A stretch of 64,000 nt of DNA, taken from positions 6,057,501 through 6,121,500 of the forward strand of contig NZ_CP062229.1 of NCBI RefSeq assembly GCF_024707545.1, in the 5' to 3' direction. Every line of letters begins with the position of its first letter. Within the stretch, counting starts at the first letter, position 1. Below, one piece after another: positions 23,979-33,295 of this stretch. The notes below the pieces were generated by a model. That model worked only from the letters and a program-made list of their open reading frames with translations, was not told where the DNA came from and made no database searches. The DNA comes from Mesorhizobium onobrychidis (GTDB taxonomy: Bacteria > Pseudomonadota > Alphaproteobacteria > Rhizobiales > Rhizobiaceae). Position numbers and translations under genes: made by a program.

Positions 23979-24950
23979 TCAATCGATCTTGTCACGAGGG
24001 GCGGCGGCGCGCGAAAGCCGGTCGTTGATCGCCTCGCCCAGTCCGTCGAAGGGGATCGGCTCGACGGCGATTGTCTTGGCGCCGCTGCGATCGAGATCCT
24101 GCATATGGGCAAAGAGGTTGGTCGCGGCCTCGCGCAGGTCGCCGGTCGCGGACAGGTTGCGCAAGGCAGCAGCGCCTTGCCACCCTTCGGCACGGCGGGG
24201 CCCGAACGCCAGCAAGGCTTCGCCCCTTGCGACTTTTGCGGCGTTGACCCGCACCGCAGCACCAGGCGCGTAATGCGAGGCGAGCATGCCCGGCGCCTCG
24301 ATGCCCGCCGCACCGCGCAGAAGCGTCATGCCGGCGGCCGCTTCGATCTCCTCGGCGGCAATGCCGCCTGGCCGCAGCAGCCGCAGCTTTCCGCCCTCGA
24401 TCTTGACGATTGTCGATTCGAGCCCGACCGACGTCGCGCCGCCATCGACCACCAGCTTGATTTTTGCACCAAGATCGGCCGCCACTGCCTCGGCCGTCGT
24501 GGCGCTGATCTTGCCTGAGGAATTGGCGCTGGGCGCGGCAAGCGGGCGTCCGAGCCGGGCGATCAGTTCGCCGCCAAAGCCTTTCGGCACGCGCAGCGCG
24601 ATCGTATCGAGCCCGGCGGTGACCAGCGGATGAATGCCGTTGCCAGGCCGCTGCGGCAGCACCAGCGTCAGCGGTCCCGGCCAGAATGTCTGCGACAGTC
24701 TTTTCGACAGCGGATCGAACAGCGCGATGCGCTCGGCCATCGCCAGATCGGCAACATGGGCGATCAGCGGATTGAAGCGTGGCCGGCCCTTGGCCTCAAA
24801 AATGCGCGCCACGCCCACGCCATTGGTGGCGTCGGCGGCCAGCCCGTAGACGGTTTCCGTCGGAATGGCGACGACATCGCCGCCTTCGAGCAGCGCCAGC
24901 GCCCGCTCCATCGCCTCGCCGGCGGCAAGTATCTCAGCCACTCTTATCAC
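23979..24950 (-). CDS. tsaC: L-threonylcarbamoyladenylate synthase, Sua5 type
   Basis: 323 residues. The YrdC domain (about 1-200) has VVAIPTETVYGLAADATN, KGRPRFNPLIAHV, WPGPLTLVLP and APSANSSGKISATTAEAV; the shorter C-terminal Sua5 domain has SHYAPGAAVRVN. The enzyme makes threonylcarbamoyl-AMP from threonine, bicarbonate and ATP for the t6A modification of tRNAs reading ANN codons. It is the long Sua5 form, with the flavin oxidase gene immediately downstream. Confidence 0.93.
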   Translation of the reverse strand: MIRVAEILAAGEAMERALALLEGGDVVAIPTETVYGLAADATNGVGVARIFEAKGRPRFNPLIAHVADLAMAERIALFDPLSKRLSQTFWPGPLTLVLPQRPGNGIHPLVTAGLDTIALRVPKGFGGELIARLGRPLAAPSANSSGKISATTAEAVAADLGAKIKLVVDGGATSVGLESTIVKIEGGKLRLLRPGGIAAEEIEAAAGMTLLRGAAGIEAPGMLASHYAPGAAVRVNAAKVARGEALLAFGPRRAEGWQGAAALRNLSATGDLREAATNLFAHMQDLDRSGAKTIAVEPIPFDGLGEAINDRLSRAAAPRDKID

Positions 24951-25101
24951 CTCACAGATGTGGGTGCGTAATACGGTGACGTTTGCGGGGCAAGTCCGGT
25001 TGTTAGCGAATTGCCAATCGCTAAAATGCTAGCTTTCCTCGCAAGCCCGCATCAATTCCCGGACGGTATGGTGCCGGCTTGTTGGGGCAAGGGGAATTTT
25101 C

Positions 25102-25560
25102 ATGGTCTGGGTGCGTATCCTGGGAGCGCTTGGTCTCACTCTGGCGGTGGGCGGAGCACAGGCTTCGTCCTTCGTTGTTCTCGGTGCACCATCCTCGACG
25201 ACATCCGTCGTCAAGCTCGGCGCGCCTGAACCGGTGAAGGTGGCTGGGAGCTCCTCGACGCCATCGATCGTGGCGCTCGGCGAACCAGTGCCCGATGTCA
25301 CCTATGAAAAAGTTGCTGCGATCCCGAGCCAGCCCAAGCCCAAGCATGATTTCATGGAAAGCCCGATGATCATTCGCGGCGGCATCGTCGGCAACGCCTT
25401 CGCAAAGCCGGCCCCCAGCGCCGCACCTGCCGCGACAACCGCTGCCGCAGCACCTGGGGCGGCCACCAGATCCGACAAAAAGATAACGGCAACGAACAGC
25501 CCGCCTGAGCCCGCAACGCCGCAACCAACGCCCATTCCCGAGATTGACCAGGCCAGATAG
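25102..25560 (+). CDS. Small secreted protein with short repeats
   Basis: 152 residues with a signal peptide (MVWVRILGALGLTLAVGGAQA). The mature part starts with three imperfect repeats, SFVVLGAPSSTTS, SVVKLGAPEPVKV and SIVALGEPVPD, then a Pro/Ala/Thr-rich low-complexity tail. No enzyme motif. An exported or cell-envelope protein of unknown role. GGGGAA precedes the ATG. Confidence 0.65.
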   Translation: MVWVRILGALGLTLAVGGAQASSFVVLGAPSSTTSVVKLGAPEPVKVAGSSSTPSIVALGEPVPDVTYEKVAAIPSQPKPKHDFMESPMIIRGGIVGNAFAKPAPSAAPAATTAAAAPGAATRSDKKITATNSPPEPATPQPTPIPEIDQAR

Positions 25561-25618
25561 GCGTTCGAGGCCAGGACGGCGCTCGCGCGCCGCCTGGTTC
25601 ATTGAGTAAAATTCCGTC

Positions 25619-25635
25619 GCCTGAAAAACTCAGGC
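25619..25635. terminator. Short hairpin at 3' end of acidic-protein gene
   Basis: GCCTGA-AAAAC-TCAGGC is a six-base stem with five-base loop that includes the distal TGA of the acidic-protein frame. It is followed by AATTTTA on the minus strand. A weak terminator between convergent genes is possible. Confidence 0.3.
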
Positions 25636-25932
25636 CGCGACTTCTTCGTCCACGTCGGTGGCGTCCGACTCTTCCTCTTCGTCGGTGTCCTCTTCGTCAG
25701 CGTCCGGCGCTTCGGCCTTCACTTCTTCGTCTTAGTCTTCCTCGTCATCCGAGAGGGTAGCGGCTTTGTCGTCTTCAGCGCCTTCGTGGTCGTCACCGTC
25801 CTCATCGTCTTCCGACAGCTCGGCAGCTTCGATCACGGCAGCGGCGGCCTCGTCGAGGGTTGTTTCGGAAACGGGCTCAAGCGTCTCGGCGGCGGTTTCT
25901 TCTGTCACTTCGATGTCGCGAGCGGAATTCAT
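25630..25932 (-). pseudogene. Acidic protein gene interrupted by an in-frame TAA
   Basis: ATG 25932 is preceded by GGAGG at ideal spacing (GGAGGCTTCC). The frame encodes a very acidic protein (DIEVTEETAAETLEP, later LSEDDEDGDDHEG) and meets TAA at 25734-25732 after 66 codons. The same frame then continues for 33 more codons of the same acidic, Ala/Val-containing composition to TGA at 25632-25630. The simplest reading is a GAA-to-TAA change in a protein of about 100 residues. The truncated 66-residue product may still be made and even functional. Low-complexity acidic proteins of this kind have no assigned function. Confidence 0.6.
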
Positions 25933-26043
25933 GGAAGCCTCCGTGGGGTTGGGGACTTGTCCCTTGTGCCACGCTGAGATCATCGTCATATGACTGTAAG
26001 CCGGCTCGAACCGGCTATAGGAAAGAAATTATTTTCCCAAGCC

Positions 26044-28425
26044 TCAGCCGGCGATTTTCGAGAAATCCGCAACCTGGTCGGTCGCTGCCCGGATGCGTGC
26101 CAGCAGTGCCAGGCGGTTGGCACGAACGGCCTGGTCCTCATCATTCACGAGAACGCGTTCAAAGAATGAATCAACCGGTTCACGCAACGCGCTAAGCGCC
26201 AGCATGGCGGCGGAAAAGTCTTCGTTGTGAATCGCTTGGCCGGCTTCCTTCTCGGCCTGATTCACCGCGGCAAACAGCGCTTTCTCGGCATCTTCCCGGA
26301 ATAGAGCCGGCTCAACACGTTCGGCGATCGTCGTTTTCTTCTTCTCTTCGGCGGCCAGGATGTTGGCCGCACGCTTGGTGCCGGCAAGCAGGTTCTTGCC
26401 GTCCTCGGTGTCGAGGAAGGAGCCAAGCGCTTGGACGCGGCGGACAATTTGAAGGAGATCGTCGTTGGACGATTGGCCAATCTCCCCCCTTGAGGGGGAG
26501 ATGCCCGGCAGGGCAGAGGGGGTCGTCTCGCGTGGATCGGCGCCCCACTCTGTCGCCTCTGGCGACATCTCCCCCTCAAGGGGGGAGATAGGGCGCGGCG
26601 CCAACACCGCATCTATCAAATCATGCCGCGCACCTTGGTCGCGGAGATAGACCTTCAAGCGGTCGTGGAAGAAGGCGAGGAGGTCGGAGCGGTAGATTTG
26701 CTCCGCCTTCCCTTCCAGCGTTGTAACGGCATTCTTGTCGAGATAGTTCGCCCACTCATAGGCGCTTCCGAAGATGGGTGTGAGCGCCAATCGGATACCG
26801 TTCTCGACCAGAATCCTCACCACCCCCAGCGCCGCTCTTCTCAGCGCATAGGGATCTTTTGACCCTGTCGGCTTTTCATCGATGGCCCAGAACCCGACCA
26901 GCGTGTCGAGCTTGTCGGCGAGCGCCACGGCCACGGATACCTGATCGGTGGGCACGCGGTCGGAGGGTCCCTGTGGCTTGTAGTGTTCTTCTATCGCTGC
27001 GATGGCGGATGGATGCTCACCTTGCAGCAGCGCATATTTGCGGCCCATGGCGCCCTGCAATTCCGGGAACTCGCCGACCACCTCGGTGGTGAGATCGGCC
27101 TTGGCCAGAACGGCGGCACGCTCGGCGCGCTCGCGGAGATATTTCTGCTCGACGTTCAGATCGTCGGCGGCCAGAAGCTTGCCATCGACGAAATTCGGCT
27201 GCTTCGACAACGTGTCAGCGATTTCGCCAGCCAGCCTCTTGATCCGCTCAACCCGCTCACCCTGCGTGCCGAGCTTGGCGTGGAAGGTGACGCCGAGATG
27301 GTCGAGGCGGGCCATGCGCTGGTCGAGCGGCTTCTTGAGATCGAGCCCGAACTTGTCCGCCGATGCCTGCAACTGGTCGAGGTCAGGCAGGTCGCCCTGG
27401 TCGGTCTTCCAGAAATAGAGCGCGTCGGAGAGACGGGCGCGCACCACCTTGCCGTTGCCGTAGGCGATCTCCTTGCCACCGTCGCTTGCTTCGATGTTGG
27501 CGGTCAGAATGAAGCGGTTGGAAAGCTCTTCATCGACGCCCTGCGGCCGCGTCACGAAGCACTTCTGGTTGGCGCGGATGGTCAGCCGGATCACCTCGGC
27601 TGGAATGGCGAGAAAGTCCTGCTCGAATTCGCCCATCAGCACGACAGGCCATTCGACAAGGCCGGACACTTCCTCGAGCAGCCCGTCGTCCTCGACCAGA
27701 TCGAGCCCGTTGGCGAAAGCGAGGTTCCTGGCGTCGGAAAGGATGATCTCCTTGCGTCGGTCGGCATCGAGCACGACCTTCGCCGCCTCCAGCTTGGCGG
27801 CATAGTCGTCGAAACGGCGCACGGTGATCGCGTCCGGCGCATGAAAACGGTGGCCGTAGGTGACATTGCCCGAGCGGATGCCGTCGATCTCGAAATCGAC
27901 CACCACCGGCTCCTCGGTTTCCGGGCCGAAGGTGCAGAGGATGGACTGCAGCGGCCGCACCCAGCGCAACGATCCGGGTTTCGCCGAGGCCGGCCCCCAG
28001 CGCATCGATTTCGGCCATGGAAAGCCGCGGATGATGCCCGGCACCAGCTCGGCGATGATCGCCTCGGCCGCCCGGCCCGGCTTCGCAATGTGGGCGACAT
28101 AGAAGTCGCCCTTCTTCGGATCGGCATGGACATGCGCCTCGGCGATCGAGGAGAGACCGGCCTTGCGCAGAAAACCCTGGACCGCCTGTTCGGGCGCATT
28201 AGTCGACGGCCCCTTGATCTCCTCGCTTATGTCCTTCGAGCGCGCGGTCACGCCGCGAATGTCGAGCGCCAACCGGCGCGGCGTCCAATATTCGCGCGCC
28301 GCCTCATACGTCAGCCCGGCCTCAACCAAACCGTCCGTCATCATCTTCTTCAGGTCGCCCGCCGCCTTGCGCTGCATGCGCGCGGGAATCTCTTCCGAAC
28401 GGAGTTCTAAAAGCAGGTCGGGCAT
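26044..28425 (-). CDS. glyS: Glycyl-tRNA synthetase beta subunit, with repeat-derived insert
   Basis: 793 residues (usual length about 690-750). It starts [20 protein letters not shown] as expected and shows MRWG and [13 protein letters not shown] blocks of the family, and the DALRxC-type anticodon-binding end ([20 protein letters not shown]). With GlyQ it forms the alpha2beta2 enzyme charging tRNA-Gly. Residues about 613-649 ([17 protein letters not shown] and following) are encoded by a palindromic repeat and are not family sequence; the frame is kept. glyQ lies 402 bases upstream on the same strand. Confidence 0.94.
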   Translation of the reverse strand: MPDLLLELRSEEIPARMQRKAAGDLKKMMTDGLVEAGLTYEAAREYWTPRRLALDIRGVTARSKDISEEIKGPSTNAPEQAVQGFLRKAGLSSIAEAHVHADPKKGDFYVAHIAKPGRAAEAIIAELVPGIIRGFPWPKSMRWGPASAKPGSLRWVRPLQSILCTFGPETEEPVVVDFEIDGIRSGNVTYGHRFHAPDAITVRRFDDYAAKLEAAKVVLDADRRKEIILSDARNLAFANGLDLVEDDGLLEEVSGLVEWPVVLMGEFEQDFLAIPAEVIRLTIRANQKCFVTRPQGVDEELSNRFILTANIEASDGGKEIAYGNGKVVRARLSDALYFWKTDQGDLPDLDQLQASADKFGLDLKKPLDQRMARLDHLGVTFHAKLGTQGERVERIKRLAGEIADTLSKQPNFVDGKLLAADDLNVEQKYLRERAERAAVLAKADLTTEVVGEFPELQGAMGRKYALLQGEHPSAIAAIEEHYKPQGPSDRVPTDQVSVAVALADKLDTLVGFWAIDEKPTGSKDPYALRRAALGVVRILVENGIRLALTPIFGSAYEWANYLDKNAVTTLEGKAEQIYRSDLLAFFHDRLKVYLRDQGARHDLIDAVLAPRPISPLEGEMSPEATEWGADPRETTPSALPGISPSRGEIGQSSNDDLLQIVRRVQALGSFLDTEDGKNLLAGTKRAANILAAEEKKKTTIAERVEPALFREDAEKALFAAVNQAEKEAGQAIHNEDFSAAMLALSALREPVDSFFERVLVNDEDQAVRANRLALLARIRAATDQVADFSKIAG
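26480..26589. repeat. Palindromic element inside glyS coding sequence
   Basis: Ends are self-complementary 23-bp hairpins (26480-26502 and 26567-26589) of the form ATCTCC...TTGAGG...GGAGAT, inverted relative to each other. The centre includes CCGGCAGGGCAGAGGGGG and TGTCGCCTCTGGCGACA. Translation on the glyS strand gives ISPLEGEM at one end and SPSRGEI at the other. The same end sequences occur in glyQ (29011-29154) and after rnhB (48427-48589). Confidence 0.88.
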
Positions 28426-28827
28426 TGATTGTGCTCACGCGGCAAAATGGTCCGGGCGGGCATAGCAACTCGGCTGGCCGCTGTCACCCTTCCCCATGCA
28501 ATCGGCGCATCTACCGACGATTCCAAAAATATTCCGCTGCCTGTCGGGTCGAAGCGGGGTCATCCGTCCTTGGGTCAAAGATCTCCATGAACCGAACGCA
28601 GCGCTGAAGCGACCAACGCTCAGGCAGAGAACTATTGGCTGAACGACAATGAAGACGGCATCGACATTCCTCCAGATCCTCGCGCTCAGCGCCTGTTTCG
28701 CAGCGCAGGCTCATGGCACGTTCACGATGCCTGGCGTTAGACAAGCGCTGCGGACAATGGCTGGCTCCAGCGGCCAAGGCGTATTGCCAATCAGCGCTTC
28801 AGTCGAAATCGCAAATAGCCTCTGGAG
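28426..28827. other. glyQ-glyS gap without a convincing gene
   Basis: 402 bases between glyQ and glyS. A plus-strand frame at 28649-28831 begins like a secretion signal (MKTASTFLQILALSACFAAQ) but lacks a ribosome site and turns to unrelated sequence; a minus-strand frame at 28511-28777 is Arg/Cys rich and shows no family. Neither is supported. A decayed gene is possible. Confidence 0.4.
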
Positions 28828-29892
28828 CTAAGCCGCCAGTCCACCTGCCTGCGTCAGCAAGAACGCCTCCCCACAGGCTTTCGCCAGATTGCGAACCCGC
28901 AAGATATAGCTCTGCCGCTCGGTGACGGAAATCACGCCACGCGCGTCGAGCAGGTTGAAGACGTGGCTGGCCTTGATGCACTGGTCGTAGGCGGGAAATA
29001 CCAGGCGGTGGCTCCCCTCCCCCTTGAGGGGATGGCCAGACGAGGTCTGGCCGGGAGGGGTCGCTCGGGCAGTGCTCGACGTCCTACTTGCGGTGCCTTC
29101 TGAGGCAACCCCCTCTGCCCGCTTCGCGGGCATCTCCCCCTCGAGGGGGGAGCAGGGCGCGCCGGCATCGAGCAGCGCCTTGCACTCGGCTTCGGCGTCC
29201 TCGAAATGCCGAAGCAGCATCGCCGTGTTGGCGAATTCGAAATTGTGGCGCGAATATTCCTGCTCGGCCTGCAGGAAGACGTCGCCATAGGTCACCTTGT
29301 CGGCGCCCTGGCGGCCGTTGAAGTTGAGGTCGTAGACATTGTCGACGCCCTGCACATACATGGCCAGCCGCTCCAGCCCGTAGGTGAGTTCGCCCGCCAC
29401 CGGCGCGCATTCGATGCCGCAGACCTGCTGGAAATAGGTGAACTGCGACACTTCCATGCCATCGCACCAGCACTCCCAGCCCAGCCCCCAGGCGCCGAGC
29501 GTCGGGCTTTCCCAGTCGTCCTCGACGAAGCGGATGTCATGCAGAAGCGGATCGACGCCGATGGCCGCCAGCGAGCCGAGATAAAGCTCCTGCAGATTGG
29601 GCGGGTTCGGCTTCAGGATCACCTGGTATTGGTAATAGTGCTGCAGCCGGTTCGGGTTCTCGCCGTAGCGCCCGTCCTTGGGCCGGCGCGAAGGCTGCAC
29701 ATAGGCTGCGTTCCAACGCTTTGGCCCGAGCGCGCGCAGTGTCGTCGCCGGATGGAACGTGCCGGCGCCGACTTCCATGTCATAGGGCTGGAGAACGACG
29801 CAGCCATAGTCCGCCCAGTAGTTATGCAAGGTCAGGATCAGCCCCTGGAACGAGCGGCTGGGATGCATATGGGCTGGGATATCAACGGTCAC
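28828..29892 (-). CDS. glyQ: Glycyl-tRNA synthetase alpha subunit, with repeat-derived insert
   Basis: 354 residues from GTG 29892, chosen for the GAGG five bases upstream (ATG 29868 and ATG 29943 are alternatives). The class II core is clear: [59 protein letters not shown] and [20 protein letters not shown]. The usual length is about 300. Residues about 247-294 ([16 protein letters not shown] and following) come from a palindromic repeat and separate [12 protein letters not shown] from [20 protein letters not shown]. Catalysis of glycyl-adenylate formation should be intact because the insert is in the helical C-terminal part. Confidence 0.94.
   Translation of the reverse strand: MTVDIPAHMHPSRSFQGLILTLHNYWADYGCVVLQPYDMEVGAGTFHPATTLRALGPKRWNAAYVQPSRRPKDGRYGENPNRLQHYYQYQVILKPNPPNLQELYLGSLAAIGVDPLLHDIRFVEDDWESPTLGAWGLGWECWCDGMEVSQFTYFQQVCGIECAPVAGELTYGLERLAMYVQGVDNVYDLNFNGRQGADKVTYGDVFLQAEQEYSRHNFEFANTAMLLRHFEDAEAECKALLDAGAPCSPLEGEMPAKRAEGVASEGTASRTSSTARATPPGQTSSGHPLKGEGSHRLVFPAYDQCIKASHVFNLLDARGVISVTERQSYILRVRNLAKACGEAFLLTQAGGLAA
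29011..29154. repeat. Palindromic element inside glyQ coding sequence
   Basis: About 144 bases, exactly 48 codons. The left end is CTCCCCTCCCCCTTGAGGGG and the right end CATCTCCCCCTCGAGGGG; between them lie GGCCAGACGAGGTCTGGCC (a hairpin) and CCCGCTTCGCGGGCATC. It belongs to the same family as the glyS and post-rnhB copies; on the glyQ strand it translates to [15 protein letters not shown] and ends HPLKGEGS. Confidence 0.85.
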
Positions 29893-29940
29893 GGCGGCCT
29901 CGACGGAGCGGCGGGATGCGGCACCTGTTGGATGAGGCCG

Positions 29941-29980
29941 CATGATCTTGTCCGAAAAGTCTGCAACTTTTCGGGATCAG
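29941..29980. repeat. Rhizobial-type hairpin in glyQ leader
   Basis: CCGAAAAGT-CTGCA-ACTTTTCGG (29952-29974) is a perfect nine-base stem with five-base loop, flanked by GATC on both sides. Very similar hairpins are scattered between genes in rhizobial genomes. Here it lies in the 5' leader of glyQ between its promoter and start. Confidence 0.6.
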
Positions 29981-29981
29981 G

Positions 29982-30010
29982 CTCTAGAGCGCCGCCCGCC
30001 AAGCGTCAAG
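29982..30010 (-). promoter_or_regulatory. Putative glyQ promoter
   Basis: On the minus strand CTTGAC (30010-30005), 17 bases, CTAGAG (29987-29982), close to the rhizobial housekeeping pattern. The -35 abuts the stop of the TPR gene. Transcription would start near 29976, inside the leader hairpin repeat. Confidence 0.5.
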
Positions 30011-30016
30011 GCGAAG

Positions 30017-31792
30017 TCAGCCCTTCGGCGCGGGCGCCGGCTCGGGCTTGACCTTCGGGGTTTCCTGCGCCGTGTTGGATTCGATCGGCGGCAGGCCCTT
30101 CAGCAGTTTCTGCTGCAAGGCGGCGAGCACGTCGGGATCTGGCTTCAAGTCGCGGGCCTGGTTCCACTGGAAGGTGGCTTCCAGCCGGCGGCCGACGCGC
30201 CAATAGGCATCGCCGAGGTGATCGTTCAGCACCGGATCTTCCGGCTTCAGCGACACGGCACGCTCCATTTCGCGCACAGCGTCTTCAAACCTGCCCATGC
30301 GGAAATAGGCCCAGCCCAGCGAATCGACGATGTAGCCGTCACTCGGCCTGAGGTCGACGGCCTTCTGGATCATCTGAAGGCCTTCCTCGAGGTTGATGTT
30401 CATGTCCACCCAGGAATAGCCGAGATAGTTCAGAACCTGCGGCTGGTCGGGGAACAATTCCAGCGCCTTGCGGAAATTCGGCTCGGCCTTGGGCCACTCC
30501 TTCAGCCGCTCATAGGCGATGCCGCGCTGGTAGAAAATATTCCAGTCGGCGCGGGTCGGGGTCTTCAGCACCGCCACCGCCTTGTCATAGAGACCGGCTG
30601 CGGAGCGGAAATCCTCCTTCGAGGCATAGACGCCACCGAGCGCCTGATAGGCGCGCATGTCGCCGGGATGCGCTTCGACTAGGGCCTTCAGATGGGCGAT
30701 GGCCTCGTCATAGCGGTCGAGATCGGCAAGGTTGAGGCCGAGCTGCAGTTCCGAAAGCGCCTTCAGCGGCGAACTGGCCGGGACGCGGCGATAGAAGGCG
30801 ATGGCGCCCTCGCCGTCCTTCAACTGCTCGGAAACGGCGGCGAGCTGAACAAGGGCCGCGTCGCTGTCGGGCCTCAGTGCCAAGGCATATTGCAGATACA
30901 GGCGGACGAACGGCTCGCCGCCGCCGCGATTGAGCGCGGTGGCGAGATCGAGCAGAATTTCCGAGGCGCCGTCGGACGGGCCGGCAACGAAGGGTTCGAC
31001 CTTCTCGCCCTTGGTGATCTTGTCGCGAAGCGCTGATATCTCGACCTTGCCGGGTGCAAATGCCTCGGCCTGATCGAGCACGGACAGCGCCTTGTCCTTG
31101 TCGCCCTTGCGGGCAAGGAAGGAGGCATAGGCCTGGGCGTTGCGCATCCAGGTTTCGGGCGCGGCGCTACCGGTTGCGGTGTCCTGCAAGGTGGCGGCGT
31201 AGATCGCATCCGCATTTTCGGGCAGGCCCGACGCATCGGCGATCAGCGCGCGATGGAAGGATTTGAAGAGGCCGAACCAGTCCGGGCCCTGCAGCCTGTC
31301 GATGGAGGCCATGGCCTCGCTGGCGTCGCCGGCGCCCTGCTTGGCCCAGCCGGTCATAACGCCGGAGATCAGCCGGTCGAGGTCGGATTCGAGCGAAAGC
31401 TTGAGCCAGTACTCGGCCTTGGAAAAGTCCTTCTTGTGAAAGGAACCGACGGCCAGCGCCAGGCGCGAGAACCGCTCGACGTCGGGAACCGTCTTGAGCT
31501 TGTCGGCATAGACCAGGGATTCTTCGAAGCGCCCTTGCGCGATCAGCGACAGCATCAGGCTTTGCTGCAACGAGGTATCCCCGGGAGCGAAGGCGAGCGC
31601 CTGCTTGTAGTAGGCGATGGCGCTGTCGAGATCATTGTCGCCTTCGGCGACCCGCGCGGCAAGATAGGCCCCCGAGAACGATGTGATATTGACTGGCTCG
31701 GTGGTCTCTTTGGCATAGGCAGGCAGACCGGAGATCGCCATGCCTGTCACAATTGCCAGCCCTGTCAGCCAGCGCGCACATCCTTGCCGCAT
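30017..31792 (-). CDS. Exported TPR-repeat protein
   Basis: 591 residues from ATG 31792 (AAAGGGA upstream). A signal peptide (ARWLTGLAIVTGMAISGLPA, cleaved near AYA-K) is followed by about ten tetratricopeptide repeats, e.g. AIAYYKQALAFAPGD, AIAHLKALVEAHPGD, AEPNFRKALELFPDQ and AVREMERAVSLKPED. The C-terminus is Pro/Lys rich. Such periplasmic TPR proteins scaffold protein complexes; no catalytic domain. It lies upstream of glyQ but glyQ has its own promoter. Confidence 0.83.
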   Translation of the reverse strand: MRQGCARWLTGLAIVTGMAISGLPAYAKETTEPVNITSFSGAYLAARVAEGDNDLDSAIAYYKQALAFAPGDTSLQQSLMLSLIAQGRFEESLVYADKLKTVPDVERFSRLALAVGSFHKKDFSKAEYWLKLSLESDLDRLISGVMTGWAKQGAGDASEAMASIDRLQGPDWFGLFKSFHRALIADASGLPENADAIYAATLQDTATGSAAPETWMRNAQAYASFLARKGDKDKALSVLDQAEAFAPGKVEISALRDKITKGEKVEPFVAGPSDGASEILLDLATALNRGGGEPFVRLYLQYALALRPDSDAALVQLAAVSEQLKDGEGAIAFYRRVPASSPLKALSELQLGLNLADLDRYDEAIAHLKALVEAHPGDMRAYQALGGVYASKEDFRSAAGLYDKAVAVLKTPTRADWNIFYQRGIAYERLKEWPKAEPNFRKALELFPDQPQVLNYLGYSWVDMNINLEEGLQMIQKAVDLRPSDGYIVDSLGWAYFRMGRFEDAVREMERAVSLKPEDPVLNDHLGDAYWRVGRRLEATFQWNQARDLKPDPDVLAALQQKLLKGLPPIESNTAQETPKVKPEPAPAPKG

Positions 31793-32066
31793 CGTATCCC
31801 TTTCAGTCAAAGCCATGCCCGCGTCAGCGGGATCGCCGTAGACTCGATCTTTTCCAGGTAAAGCATGGCCTTTTTGGGGTCACGCTTCAACCCGGCCCGA
31901 ATTCACAATCGGGTCATGCGATCAAAAACCACGCTAGGAGCGCCAACTGCGACCGTCGAGCGCGCTTTGCGGCCTAGCGGGCTGCCGGCCTGTGCTGCTG
32001 CAGGACCGGCACCCCGATGCCGTAAGCGATCCGTAAGCGGCGGGCGTCGAAAGTTTCCGCAGCGGA

Positions 32067-33221
32067 ATGATGCGTGGAATCGTGCAGATGGATGCTGTTG
32101 CTTCGCCCAGGAAGATGCCGATGCTGGAAATGCCGCAGGACGAGCAGACCTTCGCCATTGTCGATCGAATCTACGAAGCGGCGTTCGCGGCCGAGCTGTG
32201 GCCGGAGGTATTGGCAGCGGCAGGCGCGATCTCCCGCTCGGCAAACGGCGCGATCTTTGTAGTCAGCGATCACTCGCCGGTCCGCGCCATCACCGAAGCG
32301 CATGTCCAGCCCTTGCTCGATGAGTTCATGGAGGGGGATACCTGGAAGTTTTCCGAGAGCGTGCAGCGGATGTGCAGCGCACAGCCGGTAAGCTTTGTAC
32401 GGGTCGACGATTTCATGACCGGCGAGGAGATCGAGCGCGATCCCGTCCGCAAAGGTGAAACGGCATTTGGCATCGGGTCGCATGTATGCACATCCATCGC
32501 CATGCCTGGCGGCGAGCGTGTCCTTTTTGTCTTCCAGCGCTGGCTGAAGGACGGGAGTTACGATCAGGCCGCAATCGATCTGTTGAACGGACTGCGTCCG
32601 CATCTCGCACGAGCCGGCCTTGTCGCCGGGCGCCTGGGTTTGGAACGGGCCAGGACCGCCGTATCCATTCTGAGGGAAATCGGGCTGCCGGCTGCAATCA
32701 TGAGTGGATCGGGCCGCGTGCTGACGGCCAATCCGCTTTTCGAAGACATGGCCGACGTCTTCCTTCCCACGGCCCATGCCGGCATGGGGATTGCCGATGA
32801 ACCGGCAAACGCGCTTTTCCAGCAGGCCATCGCGCAGAACCGGGATAACCGCGTCGTGCGGTCCATCCCCGTCGCTGCCATCAAGGGGCGATCCGCGCTG
32901 GTCGTTCACCTGTTGCCGCTGCGCCGCGCCGCGCATGATATTTTTTCGGGCGCGGACATTCTCGTTGCGGCAACCGCAGTCGGCATCGGCGCGACTGTTC
33001 CGTCGCCCAATATCCTTTCAGGCCTGTTCGACCTGACGCCGGCAGAAGCCCGGCTCGCCGTCGAGCTTGCCTCGGGCCTTTCGGTGCAGGAGGCGGCCAT
33101 GGAAATCGGCATCGCCGTCAAATCGGCCCGCACCTATCTCGAGCGAATCTTCCGGAAGACCGAAACTAGCCGTCAGAGCCAGCTCGTGGCGCTGCTGAAG
33201 AGCACGTGGTCGTTTTCGTGA
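32067..33221 (+). CDS. LuxR-type transcriptional regulator
   Basis: 384 residues (start may be any of several Met codons between 32067 and 32124). The C-terminal 65 residues are a LuxR HTH: FDLTPAEARLAVELASGLS, then VQEAAMEIGIAVKSARTYLERIF. The N-terminal 310 residues contain no receiver signature or autoinducer-domain signature that I can see; GVGIG/PAS-like sensing is possible. It stands alone between the TPR gene and the TetR gene. Target genes unknown. Confidence 0.75.
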   Translation: MMRGIVQMDAVASPRKMPMLEMPQDEQTFAIVDRIYEAAFAAELWPEVLAAAGAISRSANGAIFVVSDHSPVRAITEAHVQPLLDEFMEGDTWKFSESVQRMCSAQPVSFVRVDDFMTGEEIERDPVRKGETAFGIGSHVCTSIAMPGGERVLFVFQRWLKDGSYDQAAIDLLNGLRPHLARAGLVAGRLGLERARTAVSILREIGLPAAIMSGSGRVLTANPLFEDMADVFLPTAHAGMGIADEPANALFQQAIAQNRDNRVVRSIPVAAIKGRSALVVHLLPLRRAAHDIFSGADILVAATAVGIGATVPSPNILSGLFDLTPAEARLAVELASGLSVQEAAMEIGIAVKSARTYLERIFRKTETSRQSQLVALLKSTWSFS

Positions 33222-33295
33222 TCTCGACATGCCCATGAGGATCTGCTGATCTGCCGGGGAATTCCGTGCAGATTTCCGGCGCCGGTCGATGAAGC

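Noticed and set aside
26983..28410. 475-codon plus-strand frame
   Set aside because: Entirely antisense to glyS, which is unmistakable; long antisense frames are common at this GC content.
28649..28831. Small secreted protein frame between glyQ and glyS
   Set aside because: Signal-like start but no ribosome site and no coherent mature sequence; kept only as a note on the gap.
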